Assembly (NCBI GenBank): GCA_951217055.1 | Contig: OX578278.1 | Coordinates: 30,765,105 to 30,829,104, forward strand | From: Gerris lacustris | Taxonomy: Eukaryota; Arthropoda; Insecta; Hemiptera; Gerridae | Length of the DNA: 64,000 nucleotides | Reading direction: 5' to 3' | Shown here: piece by piece, positions 31,985 through 43,370 of the stretch | Numbering within the stretch: position 1 is the first letter of the stretch | How the letters are laid out: the number at the start of each line of letters is the position of its first letter | Program-made: the position numbers and the translations under genes | The notes under the pieces: model-generated | The model's input: only the letters and a program-made list of their open reading frames with translations | Database searches by the model: none | Told to the model about the DNA's origin: nothing

Positions 31985-32518
31985 CTATTCCTCTTTAACC
32001 AGTTCTATAGTTAGGTCCGCTTCGGGCCTACCTTCCAGAGCTGTTACTAAATTGTCATAACTCTCGGGAAGACTACTGAGGAGAAACGCTACTTGAAGAT
32101 TATCCGCTAGATCTTCTCCTAGGGTAGATAACTGGTGTATTAAATCGGTCATAATCATAATATGCTCCTCCATACTTCCTCCATTCATAAGTTTTAAACG
32201 ACATAGTCTTTTTAACAAATGAACTTTGTTAGATAAGGTGGATTTTTGATGATATTTTTGTAGAGTTACCCATGCTTCTCTAGCCGATTTCGTATTTCTA
32301 ATATGATATATTTGGTTATCTTCCAACAGTAGACCGATTGTGGCCTTCGCCTTTCCATCGCGTAGTTCCCATTCAGCTGTTTTAGGAACTGGTGGAGGAT
32401 TTGTTACTACATCCCATAATTCTTCTTTTAGAAGAAGCAGTTCCACTTTATATTTCCACACCTGATAATTTTTACCATTTAATTTTGCTAAATTAGACGT
32501 TTTAAATGTATCTGTCAT
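31985..32518 (-). pseudogene. gag: copia-2 Gag, N-terminal part
   Basis: It encodes 177 residues from ATG 32518, with the typical copia Gag opening (KLNGKNYQVWKYKVELLLL) and the UBN2-type core (AREAWVTLQKYHQKSTLSNK, LKRLCRLKLMNGGSMEEHI, LLSSLPESYDNLVTAL). It ends LVKEE at TAG 31985-31987, at or next to the internal deletion. The basic tail and any zinc knuckle are lost. Confidence 0.85.
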
Positions 32519-32625
32519 TTCTTACCTTTCAATTTATTTTCAATGTTTTGTTTACTTTTCAACTTTTCTTCTCGAATGTTCCTTTTTAACTTTTTTCTTC
32601 TTGATTGTTTCAACTTAAACAGATT

Positions 32626-32646
32626 ACCAACTCTGGGCCCGTAACC
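32626..32646 (-). promoter_or_regulatory. copia-2 primer binding site
   Basis: Directly after the 5' LTR, the minus strand reads ggttacgggcccagagttgg, which matches the copia-type initiator-tRNA half-site. Confidence 0.8.
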
Positions 32647-32859
32647 TATTGAAATGAGTGCTTTAAGACGTAAGTAAAAACCACTGCGCTGGTTGGTACT
32701 GAATAAGTCAGTTTTATTTAACATACCATTATCAAGAGAAAACAAACACTCGACTATGAATACAAAACTATCAAAGGTAATATTTATATAAACTGGAGTG
32801 ACATCTATCATGTCATAAATAAACAAATAATAAATAAATGAAGCATTGCCAACTCAACA
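32647..32859 (-). repeat. copia-2 5' LTR (213 bp)
   Basis: It is nearly the same as 30136-30348 and ends at the duplication caaac (32860-32864). Confidence 0.9.
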
Positions 32860-32864
32860 CAAAC

Positions 32865-34266
32865 TACATCAGCCTAAGCTAGAAAACCAACTTAGATCAA
32901 ATATGGGAGTTGCGACTGTTGGATTGCAAGTGGGTGCGCTATCGCTATCATACCTCCCCATGCATCTCAAGGCGGTTGCATAACCACATGCAACTAAATA
33001 ATTTGAGGCAAACACAAACTATTTAATTCCAGATCGATTGCAGTTGCACGTGGGCGCGCTCCCAATAAGAACCCGTAGCACTCACTCTTGCAACCAAACA
33101 TTTGAGCAACAGAAAATTCCAAGTGGGCGCTAGGTCTATAGAAATAAAAAATTGTGTAATACGGATTAAAATTAGATAAATAGTTGGCTTTAAGATAACT
33201 GCATATTGGAAGGCGCTACCAGCGAGACTATCACTCACAACCAATTATCATTTGTACATGATTTAGAATAAATATTAAAATAAGTTATTTTTTCAGGTGG
33301 CTAAGTAGCACACTAAGTTAAGTACACGCAAGGCAAATTACAAATAGGACGTGTTCGTTAACAATTTACTACAATCAGCCCAGCCGTATCAAGATAGAGT
33401 TCATTTAAAAGTGTGTTTTAGCTATAACTTTTAAACCATTTATTATTATATTATAATTATAATGCATTTGTATTGTCTAATCGAAATGAAACTATTTCAA
33501 AGTGTTAAGCCTAATCCGTTCTCAAGATAATTCATTTTTAAGATTTTAGGGAGGGGGCATTTTATTCCAGAAAATATGTGACGTATGAAAAATTCCTTAA
33601 AGAATCGATTTGCGATTTTTGACAAAGAGTAACTATGATTTTTTCGTTGATCTGGTAACAAAATAGAGAAAAGGGGATCGATCCATCGCAAAGATGGATT
33701 GTTATAAAAACTAAACCAAAAATACATTTGTACTCAGGCAGTCCTCCTCTATCATTTAACACCCTGCATAAAGCATTTTAGATAAAAAAAAAAAAAAAAA
33801 AAATGTAACCTCTAGACTTCAACATCTAGTTTTTGAGGGATTACTTTTTGGGGCTTCCTTATACTTTTCCTGTTTTGACTACGCACCCTAAAACAATTAA
33901 AGTACCTATGTATTTTATAAATAACTTGGAGAGGTCAGCAAGTCATTACCACTTATTAAAGATTTTACTGAGACCAGTTTTTATCATTTGGAGTGGTAAA
34001 TAAGTTATTATCGTATTGGAGAAGTTGAAAAGTATGGAAGTGGAAGTTATCTTGGTATTGTTAGGATAAGGATTATTAAGTGTTGAGGAGGCTATAAGAC
34101 GTTTGATACGGGGCAGCTTCCAGTTTCTAAAAATACTGACGAGATGGTCGCCTTCAGAGCTACCCCGGATACGCACCTAAATAGAATCTCGCCTAACTCT
34201 TCCTACACTGTTCCGGCCCCCATTCATTCCCTACAAAACCCGTCACTACCTACTTCCTTTAACAAG
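32865..34266. other. Unclassified; degenerate short repeats near the left end
   Basis: Three degenerate copies of a ttgcaagtgggcgcgct-like block lie at about 32925, 33043 and 33118. A poly-A run is at about 33786-33803. No coding sequence was recognised. Confidence 0.35.
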
Positions 34267-34400
34267 CTACTAGACATTTGAGGTGGATTTACACCTACGT
34301 TCACAGACAAGTCTGATCACGGTTCGGTCTGGTCAGGTCAAGATCCCTTTCTATGTTTTTATATGAAACATTCACACTTTCGGTACCAGTCCAGTCCCAG
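34267..34400 (+). repeat. Dispersed repeat family E (MITE-like end), copy 1
   Basis: It starts ttgaggtggatttacaccta, close to aaggtggattcacacctacg at 59692 and to the complement of ccgtaagtgtcaatccacct at about 62851-62870. This suggests a short element with inverted ends; the partner end of this copy was not found. Confidence 0.4.
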
Positions 34401-34629
34401 TCGAGCACAGGACTAGAGAACAAAAGCGAAGAGATCCGGCAAAGAAATTTTTTTGTCTCTAAATACCAATTTTTATAAATTATGTGGATTTGTCGAAACT
34501 AGCCCACAGATTTGTTTTTTACATTTCAGTTAATTTCGTTTGTTGCATACATTAAATATTTCTAAATTGAGACCTTTTTTCATGTAAATAAAACAAAAAC
34601 AATTTTGTCAGATTTACAAATAGTTTATC
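34401..34629. other. AT-rich, no gene seen
   Basis: Nothing recognisable apart from short T-rich runs. Confidence 0.35.
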
Positions 34630-34830
34630 TATTAGAATGGCACATGGCTTCCCCGCGTCCTATCACGTACATTAAAGATATTTTCCTGTTAAGACCCATT
34701 AACATTATTGTATAATTTATTTAATTTGTTAATTTAATTAATAAAGTTGAAACTTATAAGGGACTAACAATGGGCTAATTATGACCTACCATCCAAAATT
34801 CATTAAAATCATATTTTTAATGTACATTGT
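34630..34830 (+). repeat. Dispersed repeat family D, copy 2
   Basis: It contains tggcacatggcttccccgcg followed by tcctatc and a diverged tail. Confidence 0.5.
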
Positions 34831-35659
34831 TTCGATAGTGAAACTGGCTAATTAAGTGAAATAAATTATAAAAGTTGACGATTTAGGAGGCATGCATGGG
34901 TGGGTGCGATGATCGGGTCCCATCCTCTTTTACTAGATTATTAGATACTAGATTAGATCTTTTTATAGATTATTATTGTGTTCTCCTCGCTCTTCTAGAA
35001 ACTAAAGCCTCGTCTAGATCAGCGAACACAAACCAACGAGCAGAGATGTTCAGTTTTTGTTGGCCAATCATGATGAGGGTTTAGATGTTGCAAGTACTTA
35101 TGTAATATTTAGTGCTGTCATGAAAAAAGAGAAGTCTTCACCTACTGCAGACGTGACTCCTAGACCTCGAAGACGGGTAGAGAATGAAGAGGTTGGTGTT
35201 TACATAGCTCACCGAGAGGCTGGGGGTTCGAAGACCGGTCTGCAGTAGGAGGGCTGGACATTGTGAGACGCGCCCTAGTATCGGTTTACAACGAGAGGCC
35301 GGTTCGTCATATAATACAGACGGAGGAGCCTCTACACACCTGTATAACTTGTCGCCTTTACTTTACGTAATTGCTCCCATAATACAAAACATGACACCAA
35401 GGTAAACTAATATCACTACTTTTGCAATAAGTCAACAGGGTTTTCGGTGTGGTAGGATTTCTCTTTTTACTTGAAAGAGCAGTGCTTAGTTATTTCCTTA
35501 GTCCGTTTCCTACTTGGGCTTCGTCCACTTTGAGTCCGACCTAAAAACACGGTCTCTATTTCATTTATTTTACCATATCAATTTTATAGTGAGTCCCAGT
35601 AACTTTTTATTTTACACAACACACCCCTCCTCTCAAGTCAAGTTGCAGGCGTTACCGAT
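34831..35659. other. Unclassified; possible SINE-like segment
   Basis: Around 35190-35250 the sequence tagctcaccgagaggctggg followed by ggttcgaagacc resembles a tRNA-type B box (GGTTCGANNCC). The A box is not convincing. No host exon was recognised. Confidence 0.3.
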
Positions 35660-35740
35660 ATCAAATAGTTTGCCAATTAGTGTGGCACACAGTTTCCTCG
35701 CGTGCTCAATTTTTGCATTTACGTCGCATTATTTTTAACA
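35660..35740 (+). repeat. Dispersed repeat family D, fragment
   Basis: It contains gccaattagtgtggcacaca followed by tttcctcgcg, close to the copy at 45180. Confidence 0.5.
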
Positions 35741-35952
35741 TGATTAACCCTTTAAGGTTCGGTAGTAACATGTTTACCACCCCCAAAATGCCCTAAAAAT
35801 CAGCTGTGACTTTGGAAATAGATAAAAAAAGATCCCTAAAACCGAAACCTAAAAAAATATGCTCATTATCATTATGCTGTTACACAATAGATTAAGGTGG
35901 TAAAAATATTTGCCACCAACAATTAGACTAGAGTAAGACAGTAGTATATATA

Positions 35953-36987
35953 CAGGGTGACTGGCGTTATATGTGAAAAAATGAAGTAGGTTGTTCTACG
36001 TCTCAGGGGCTACAAAAAACACTATATAAACCAAGGGTCAAATATTAACCGTTCTTCCATAAGTTCAAATTTTATGTTTTTTTTAAGATCGCATGCCTTT
36101 GCTCATAAAAACACTAATTGCTCCAAAAGTATAAAAGCTAAAACAAAATATTTGGTTTCGTTGTAAAGCTGACAAAATTTTCTATAAGGAAAATTTAATT
36201 TTCATTTTTATTCCCTCAAATTACATGACAAAAAATGTATACAAATGTTATTTTTAAGAAAAAATAAAAAAATCTTTTTTCTTTGAGGTTCCATAACTTA
36301 GAACAGAACCGAGATTAAACTGTTCGGACTTCAGGAAAAACTTCCTTATTTCCTAAATTTTCGATCAATATTAATATTAATACCTATTCATAGGGCGGAA
36401 TTTATAGTAAACTTCGCTGATAGTAAAACAAGAAACATGTTTATTGTTAAAATATTGGTGAGTATACTAAACCAGTCTTGTTTTTTTTAATATGTTTTTA
36501 ATTATTTACTCACCTGTTAGTCAAAAATAGCAACAATAAACATGTTTCTTTTTTACTTTCAGCGAAGTTAACTAAAAATTCCGCCCAATGAATAGGTATT
36601 AATATTAATATTGATCAAAAATTTAGGAAATAAGGAAGTTTTTCCTGAAATCCGAACAGTTTAAGCTTGGTCCTATTCTAAGTTATGGAACCACAAAGAA
36701 AAAAGATTTTTTTATTTTTTCTTAAAAACAACATTTGTATACATTTTTTATCATGTAATTTGAGGGAATGAAAATGAAAATTACACTTTTCTTATAGGAA
36801 AGTTTGTCAGCTTTACAACGAAACCAAATATTTTGTTTTAGCTTTTATACTTTTGGAGCAATTAGTGTTTTTATGAGCAAAGGCATGCGATCTTAGAAAA
36901 ATCATAAAATTTGAACTTATGGGAGAATGGTTAATATTTGACCCATGGTTTATATAGTGTTTTTTTTCACATATATCGCCAGTCACC

Positions 36988-36990
<3 letters not shown>
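35953..36990. mobile_element. 1.04-kb fold-back DNA element with TA target
   Basis: The termini are CAGGGTGACTGGCGTTATA and a near-complement (TATCGCCAGTCACCCTG), each flanked by TA. The arms are reverse complements over almost the whole length (about 500 bp each), meeting near 36475. TA targets point to a Tc1/mariner-related MITE. No transposase frame is present. Confidence 0.8.

Positions 36991-37078
<88 letters not shown>
36991..37078. repeat. (TA)n microsatellite
   Basis: About 42 TA dinucleotides lie between two copies of the same fold-back family, starting exactly at the TA target of the first copy. Confidence 0.95.
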
Positions 37079-37080
<2 letters not shown>

Positions 37081-37083
37081 AAT

Positions 37084-37390
37084 ACAGGGTGACTGGCGTT
37101 ATACGTGAAAAAACTGGGGATATATGTGATAAAATGAAGTGGGTTATTCTACGTCTCAGGGGCTACAAAAAATACTATATAAACCATGGGTCAAATATTA
37201 ACTATTCTTCCACAAGGTCAAATTTTATTATTTTTTTAAGATCGCATACCTTTGCTCATAAAAATACTTATTGATCCAAAGTATAAAAGGTAGAACAAAA
37301 TTTTTGGTTTCTTTGTAAAGCTGACGAAAGTTCCTACAAGAAAATGTAATTTTAATTTTCATACCATTAAATTACATGACAAAAAATGTC
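37084..37390 (+). mobile_element. Truncated second copy of the TA fold-back element
   Basis: It repeats the left-arm sequence of 35953-36990 from cagggtgactggcgttat onward, with one small insertion, and stops near caaaaaatgtc at 37390, where another repeat begins. Confidence 0.75.
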
Positions 37391-38120
37391 AGGGCCGCTG
37401 AGAGGATTTCCGGGCCCCTGGGCAAGTTAGCACCTGGGTACCATTGAACAATTAAGGGGGGGGGGGGGGGGTCCGGGGGTCTTTCCCCGGAAAATTTTTA
37501 AAAATTTAATTACCAAAATATGAGTTTTAAAGATTTCTGAGGGCAACTTTGTCCTTAGAGGAAAAGATGTTTGGTGGGGACAAATTTTGATGTTAAACTA
37601 AGATCTAAGATGGGCTAAAAAATACAACAAATAATTGAGTAGTTTTGTAGCAGGTATCATTAAAAAACCTTCTTTTACACTTCGTAAAATACATTATACA
37701 AAATAAAACATAATATAAATTGTTTGCTAAAATAGTGAGATTAAGAGAAAACAAATCAAAATCATTAAGTTACGCTTTTTTTTTTTTCTTTTTTCTTTTT
37801 TTTACAAAAGTTGCATTACTAGGAAAAAATATTAATATCAGTATGCCAAATATGATTTGTCTGTCAGTTTCTCTCTTATAAATCAACATCGACCATATTG
37901 AATAAGATAAAAAGTTCAAACTTCCATACTTATGACACATTTGGAATAATTTTATGTTCTTCACAATTAGTGATGAACTTAGCATCTGGGCCCCTTTGAA
38001 CAAATAACGGCCGGGGGTCCTCCCCCGGAAAATTTTTTAAAATTTAAGAGTAAAAAGATGAGTTTTAAGAATTTCTGAGGGCAAATTTGTCCTAAAAAAA
38101 AAATGTTTGGTGGGGACGAA
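37391..38120 (+). repeat. Dispersed repeat family C, two direct copies
   Basis: The motif gggggtc(ctc/ttt)ccccggaaaa followed by atgagttttaa and gagggcaa(c/a)tttgtcct occurs at about 37470-37600 and again at 38010-38120. A poly-G run lies at about 37456-37472. Related motifs are at 52295-52325 and, inverted, at 52630-52660. Confidence 0.6.
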
Positions 38121-38209
38121 TTTCAAATACATTGTACTGCGGGTTAAGTTTGTATTTGTGTCTGTTTAATTTCCATTGCGTGAATCAACTTTGCCTCTCA
38201 AACTTAGCT

Positions 38210-38830
38210 AGGTCATTAGGGGCCGTTGCAAAAAAAAAAATCTTAAGAAAAAAACATTTGCTTTCAGAACTGAATGGTGTCCCCATACAATAGTTTAGAA
38301 GTACAATTCCAAGTTAGATTTTATTATGCTCTCAAGGGGCCTCTACCGACATTGGTACAAAGATAGTAGTTTCATGTTATTTTTTTAGATTTGGGGGCCC
38401 CTTGGTTCCGGGGCCCACACGCCATTCGGGCATATAGTTATGCCACTAATCACAATATCCATCTTGCCTTTTTAGTTGTTAAAAATCCAGAGCCACCCCC
38501 GGAAGTCCGTGGCTCAAGGGGGCCCGAGCCTGTCCCTCCCAATTTAGCTAGGGCATAGGGGCCCCACACAAAAATAAATTGATGAGAAAAGAAAAGAAAC
38601 AAACATTTGCGTTCAGAACTGAATGTCCCTTTACAATAGTATAGAAGTATAATTTTAAGTTAAATTTGATTATGCTTTAAAGGGGCCTCTACCAACATTG
38701 GTACAAATATAGTAATTTCATGTTTTATTTGGATTTCGGGGCCCCTTGGTACCGGGATCCACCCGCGATTCGGGCCCATAGTTATGCCACTAATTACAAT
38801 ATCCATCTTGCCTTTTTTGATTGTAAAAAA
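38210..38830 (+). repeat. Two direct repeats of about 300 bp
   Basis: 38215-38490 and 38525-38830 share aacatttg..ttcagaactg, gg(c)ctctacc.acattggtac, ggggccccttggt.ccgg and a catagttatgccactaat block, with moderate divergence. They continue the family C region and are probably parts of one tandemly repeated element. Confidence 0.65.
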
Positions 38831-40164
38831 CCAGAGCGTATTGTAAAGAACCGAGCTTAAACTTTTCGGACTTCAGGAAAAACTTCCTTCTTTACTAATG
38901 TTTCGATCAATATTAATATTATTACCCATTCATAAGGCGGAATCTTAGTCTCAGGCTTACAAGATACATCGTAAGTTGGAAGATGTCGGCTACTGCAGTT
39001 TATAGTTGTGTCATAATGGCAAGATGCTGCGAAGTTGAACAATGCCGGCTGCAGCTGTTTTTAATTATTATTATATTATTAACAAGGTGGGCGGTGTTGA
39101 AACGCAAGGTAGCGTTAGAAGGACGAGTGTTATGACCTCATCTCATCGCTATTTTTAACCGATAAGTTATAACGATAAAGCTCACGACGACCGCCGACAC
39201 CATCACACTGTAACCGCCCGCTTTATCTTTACAAGCACGGAGACATCAGACTATAGGTGGCTCTCTGCATCAACGGATTGGAGATTCAGGCAAGCAGAGA
39301 CAAGTGTGCGAGACGGCGCCAACGCCTGCACCGTCAGCCTTCCAGAAAACAGTGTAACTTAAGACCCACTAGTCTCCGCCACACAACACCACTGCACAAT
39401 TGTGAAAGAATATCGCAATCACAACTTACACTTCTTTATTTACTACATGAATCGGCCACGTGGCCCCTGCCTTTCGAAGGGACTAAAATGAAAATTCGCG
39501 CTATGCCCTTAATAAACGACAAGTCTATCTTGGGAGCATTTCACTTTTGAGAGTTTATCTTAAATATTTTCTCGTAACTTACCGTTCTCGTAACTTCGTC
39601 ACCTTAAAATAAGGCTTAAATTATTTATTTCGACGTCTGTTTTTAGAACTTGGTTATTCCACAGTTCTAGCACGAGTAACCCGCGAGGCGACCTATATGT
39701 TCATTTTAAAACACTGGAAATAGCTGGCATATACATAAAAATTTATCAATCAATCTAGGACAACATTTTATTAAAGTGATAATGATTTCATGTAAATTAG
39801 ATTTTTAATAATTACAAGATGAAATGAACTTTTACGTTTTTAAATTTTCTGTGGACTAAATAAAAAATCAAATTTGAAACCCGGTCAAAATGAAGATCGT
39901 AAATATAGGTCATGTCAAAACAAATAAAAAAAACTTGCGGATATTTTCCGAACTAACTTTCCATACAACAAAATTTGCTGAAAACGAATTAAATTCTGCT
40001 GAAAGATGGCTAAAAGAATTTAATATAATGCATTGTCATCGTGTTCTGAGCTATTCTAAAAGTTTCAAATGTCTAGCTACTCGGGATGTAAGTTAAAAGT
40101 CGATTGCAAGATTTGTTCTGGACTAACAAACAAACAAACTAGAAAGTAAGCTAATAAAAACATA
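38831..40164. other. Unclassified; short fold-back fragment and GC-richer block
   Basis: About 38850-38940 is a diverged piece of the TA fold-back family (cttcaggaaaaacttccttc, atcaatattaatattattac). About 39060-39550 has higher GC and a 97-codon open frame without an ATG-based start, domain or splice sites, so I do not call a gene. No poly(A) or element ends were found. Confidence 0.35.
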
Positions 40165-40400
40165 GTAAAAACTAGATTTTTCCCGGGAAAACGACTAATA
40201 TGTTCAAATTTCTATTTAAATAAACTACATTTTAGATAATTATAATCAAAATCGTGGGAACATTTTTTTCACCATTTTAGATTAAATTCATGACAATTTC
40301 GATTCAAGAGGGAGGCCAACTTCATGAAATTTTAAGGTTGCTATATGATATGACCAATTTGATTTAGACTAGAATCCTTGAATTTGGGAATAAGTTACTT
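40165..40400 (-). repeat. Dispersed repeat family B, fragment
   Basis: It contains actagatttttcccgggaaa and an aaactacattttaga block followed by aatcaaaatcg, as in the copy at 29165-29640. Confidence 0.45.
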
Positions 40401-41310
40401 AGATTCGAGATTAGAATTTTGAAATCAGACTCTTATTGGGAAAATTAAAGGAGGTAAAGGTTATTAAACTCTACCTACCTAAACCAATGATACTGTTACT
40501 AGTATGTCATTTTAAATTTTGTAAAAAGTACTTGCTTAGGAAATTGAAACAATGGATATTCCAATTTCTAAAACTGACATGTTGAGTAGTTGCTTTTCTT
40601 TAGATAAATAAGTACACCTATCGGAATTAGCACATATCATATAAAACCATGGGTATACAGCTAGTTATGATATAACGTAGCAAAGCACTTGACGGACAAA
40701 ACTTTTGTCGTTAAAAGTGTATAACATGTGTAAGCAGTTGATGTTAATGGACCTCATGTGATTCTTGACGTTGCCCACACAACAATTGAATAGTCTATTT
40801 TCCTTGGATCGACAGTAGTTTACTTGCTTTGTCTCACTACTAAAGCAATATATTGGACAAGACGAGAGGTTATGCTAGTGGAGGTAATTAAGCCTGTGGG
40901 AAGGTCAGGTGGGACGTCACTTGTTGCTTTAACTCGACACATCGAAGATACAAACCCCGTACCACAAAACCGCACAACTTGTAGCTCGACATTAAAATCT
41001 TTTTTCTTACAAGCGTTTTACAATCTACAATCTACGGCTCAAATAAGACTGTCTATATCTATAACATTACTTGCAAGCGCAAAAAAGCTCTAAAAGCTTG
41101 TAGATGGTCGAACCTGAGCATCGGACAACGAAAGCAACCAACAACCAACCAAAATCAGGTGGACGGATTTCCCGATTTACTTACCATCAACTTTTATCCA
41201 ATGAGATTTCGTAAAGCTAAATCGTATTCGATAAATTTGAAGAGAAGAATCGGCCGTTTTATTGTCAAACCAAGATAGGAAAGAAGTCGCAGCGATGCAA
41301 ACTGGTCGGA
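40401..41310. other. Unclassified, no convincing gene
   Basis: An 89-codon frame at 40824-41093 has no recognised domain or exon signals. Nothing else is visible. Confidence 0.35.
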
Positions 41311-41317
41311 CAGCGAC

Positions 41318-41712
41318 TTAGGCCACATTCACATTAAGATTCCGTTATCCAAATCGCGAATGCGAATTGTGTACGAGATTCAAAATAGTGTCAAGATATA
41401 ATGCCTTGGCGGCTTTTTCACCTCTCTCCCCATTTTTGCTTCCACCTGACGACTCTTATTATTTAATGAAAATAAATAGCAAAAGGGTTTAGTGCGAAGC
41501 GATTCGGATTCTATATACTCTGAATTAGCCGATTGATTCAAAAATCAATAACCTAGGCCATCCCTATCGATTTAATAATCTTATACGAATCACCGAATCA
41601 CCCGAATCGAAGTCTGAACAGGGCCACTTACCTCTTTTAGTTTCGTTTGAATCTTTCATTTGCAAATCGGATTCCGATATTTCTAGTGTGAATAGAGATA
41701 ATTCTTCTGTTA
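41318..41712. repeat. Possible MITE with imperfect inverted ends
   Basis: The left end, taggccacattcacattaag followed by attccg, pairs loosely with the right end, cggattccgatatttctagt followed by gtgaat. A cgaatcaccgaatcacccga block lies inside. Target duplication not identified. Confidence 0.35.
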
Positions 41713-42260
41713 TAAAAAATCGGTCCAAGACAACTCAGACAAACTTTCTCATATATACGAGTACTAAATTACTCAGCCCAGTGTTTTCCATTTATTTATT
41801 CGTTTTCGTAGGTACATTAAATTATTATTGAACATATCATCAAAATTTATAATAATAATCATTTCTCCTCGGCGGGGAATCGAACCCTGCATCTCTCAGT
41901 CCGCGTTTAAAGCTCCTCAGGAACTAGATTTTTCTCGGGAAAACAGCTTATATTGCTACATTCGTAATTAAATAGACTACATTTTAGAATGTAAAAAATG
42001 CATTTCTCAATTTTCCCTCGGGATATGATTTTTCTGAACATGTATGCCAAATTTCGTCACAATCAGCCCAATAGATTAGGCTCCAAGCGTCTGCACAGAC
42101 AACATGCAGACATTTGCACTTTTTTTGGACTCAGGGGACTTCAAACCGTGTATATCCATCAAAATCTAAAAATGGAATTTTGGCGCCATCACAATACTTC
42201 CTCTTTATGTGAGAAAGTAAAAAGGGGCGGAGGCCTAAACTTTTGTTACAATTAGTATAA
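41713..42260 (-). repeat. Dispersed repeat family B, long copy
   Basis: It combines the tcggtccaagacaactcaga head with cggcggggaatcgaaccctg, tttttctcgggaaaacagct, tatgccaaatttcgtcacaa and the cagacaacatgcagac module. It is the longest continuous copy in the window. Confidence 0.6.
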
Positions 42261-42594
42261 TTCAGTGATATTTTTAGCCACCTCACTGAAAGTTTTGGTT
42301 CTTTAGAACGATCACATAACTTCGTACCGTTACCTTCGGTAAGCTCGGAAGCAAAATAGGTAGCTTCGGTAAGCTCGAAAGCAAGACGAAGGTAACAGAA
42401 GCATTGTGCATAGCTCCGAATGAAATTTTCTGAATGAATTTTTATAACTGTAAATGTAAAAATTCCTGGACAAAAATCTGTTTCAGACATCAGGAAACAT
42501 TCTTGATCTCGTATCTATCGTTTAAAATGTTTGTGAAACTGAAACACCATATTTTATAAAAAAATGTTGCGAACTTCACAACTCGAAACTTCAG
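42261..42594. other. No gene seen
   Basis: It contains a direct repeat, cggtaagctcg(g/a)aagcaa, at about 42339 and 42368. A 119-codon minus-strand frame shows no domain. Confidence 0.35.
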
Positions 42595-43370
42595 TTAATA
42601 TAAAAAAGTTAAATTTTAGGTGGCCTGTATAACTGTATTGACTGTGGTGGGTATAACTGTATACTGTATTGACCCAAAATTTTTATTTTTTGTAATTTTT
42701 CAGATGGTTATCATTTTCAAGGTATTGAAATGAAGATCACTAATATAAATCGCGTTTCCAAAATGCCGGCCATTTAACCCACGAAATTACCAAAACAAAA
42801 CCCAAAAACGTGTTCTCTCCCTCCTACCCCACAAGGACAGGTCCTAAAAATGAGGAAAAAATACATAAATATACTTCTATGTGGGCCAATGATATTTCCG
42901 GGAGTTAATATAAAAAAGTCAAATTTTCGAAATTTTAGGTGGCCGTAACTATGGGGACACATTGTTTTATTTTGAAATTTTTGAGTGGTCATCATTTTAA
43001 AGGTACTGAAGAGTAGATCACAAATGAGTATACATCACTTTAAAATGGCGGCCATTATACCTCCGAAATTACCAATTAAAACCCCCCAATAAAATGCCCC
43101 CCCCCCCGCTACTCTATAAAGACAAGTCCTAAAAATGAGGAAAAATACATAAATATACATGAGATACAGATACTTCCGGGAGTGAATATAAAATGTTAAA
43201 TTTTAGGTGGCCGTAACTATGCTGGTGACCCAAAATTTTGGTGTATCATTTTAAAGGTATTTAAGAGTAGATCACACATATACATCGCGTTTCCAAAATG
43301 GCTGTCATTTTTACCTCCAAAAGAACCAAGTAGGTGCTAAAGGATAATACGCACCCTCCTCCTCCAAAGT
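42595..43370 (+). repeat. Three tandem units of about 280 bp
   Basis: Units start at about 42595, 42904 and 43184. Each has ttaaattttaggtggcc..ta, tggt.atcattttaaaggta, a tccaaaatggc.g.cat block, a poly-C or C-rich stretch, and cctaaaaatgaggaaaaa (absent from the shortened third unit). A more diverged unit lies at about 48770-48970. Confidence 0.7.

Larger units (their letters stand above)
30131..32864 (-). mobile_element. Second copia-type element (copia-2), internally deleted
   Basis: Two 213-bp LTRs in reverse orientation are flanked by the 5-bp duplication caaac (30131-30135 and 32860-32864). The interior of only 2.3 kb has a primer site, the start of gag and the end of pol. The rest of gag, protease, integrase and the first part of RT are deleted. 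Its proteins and LTRs differ from copia-1, so it is a separate family. It can move only if a complete relative supplies proteins. Confidence 0.9.

Noticed and set aside
39257..39550. 97-codon plus-strand frame
   Set aside because: It starts at GTG, has no domain, no splice signals and no relative that I recognise.
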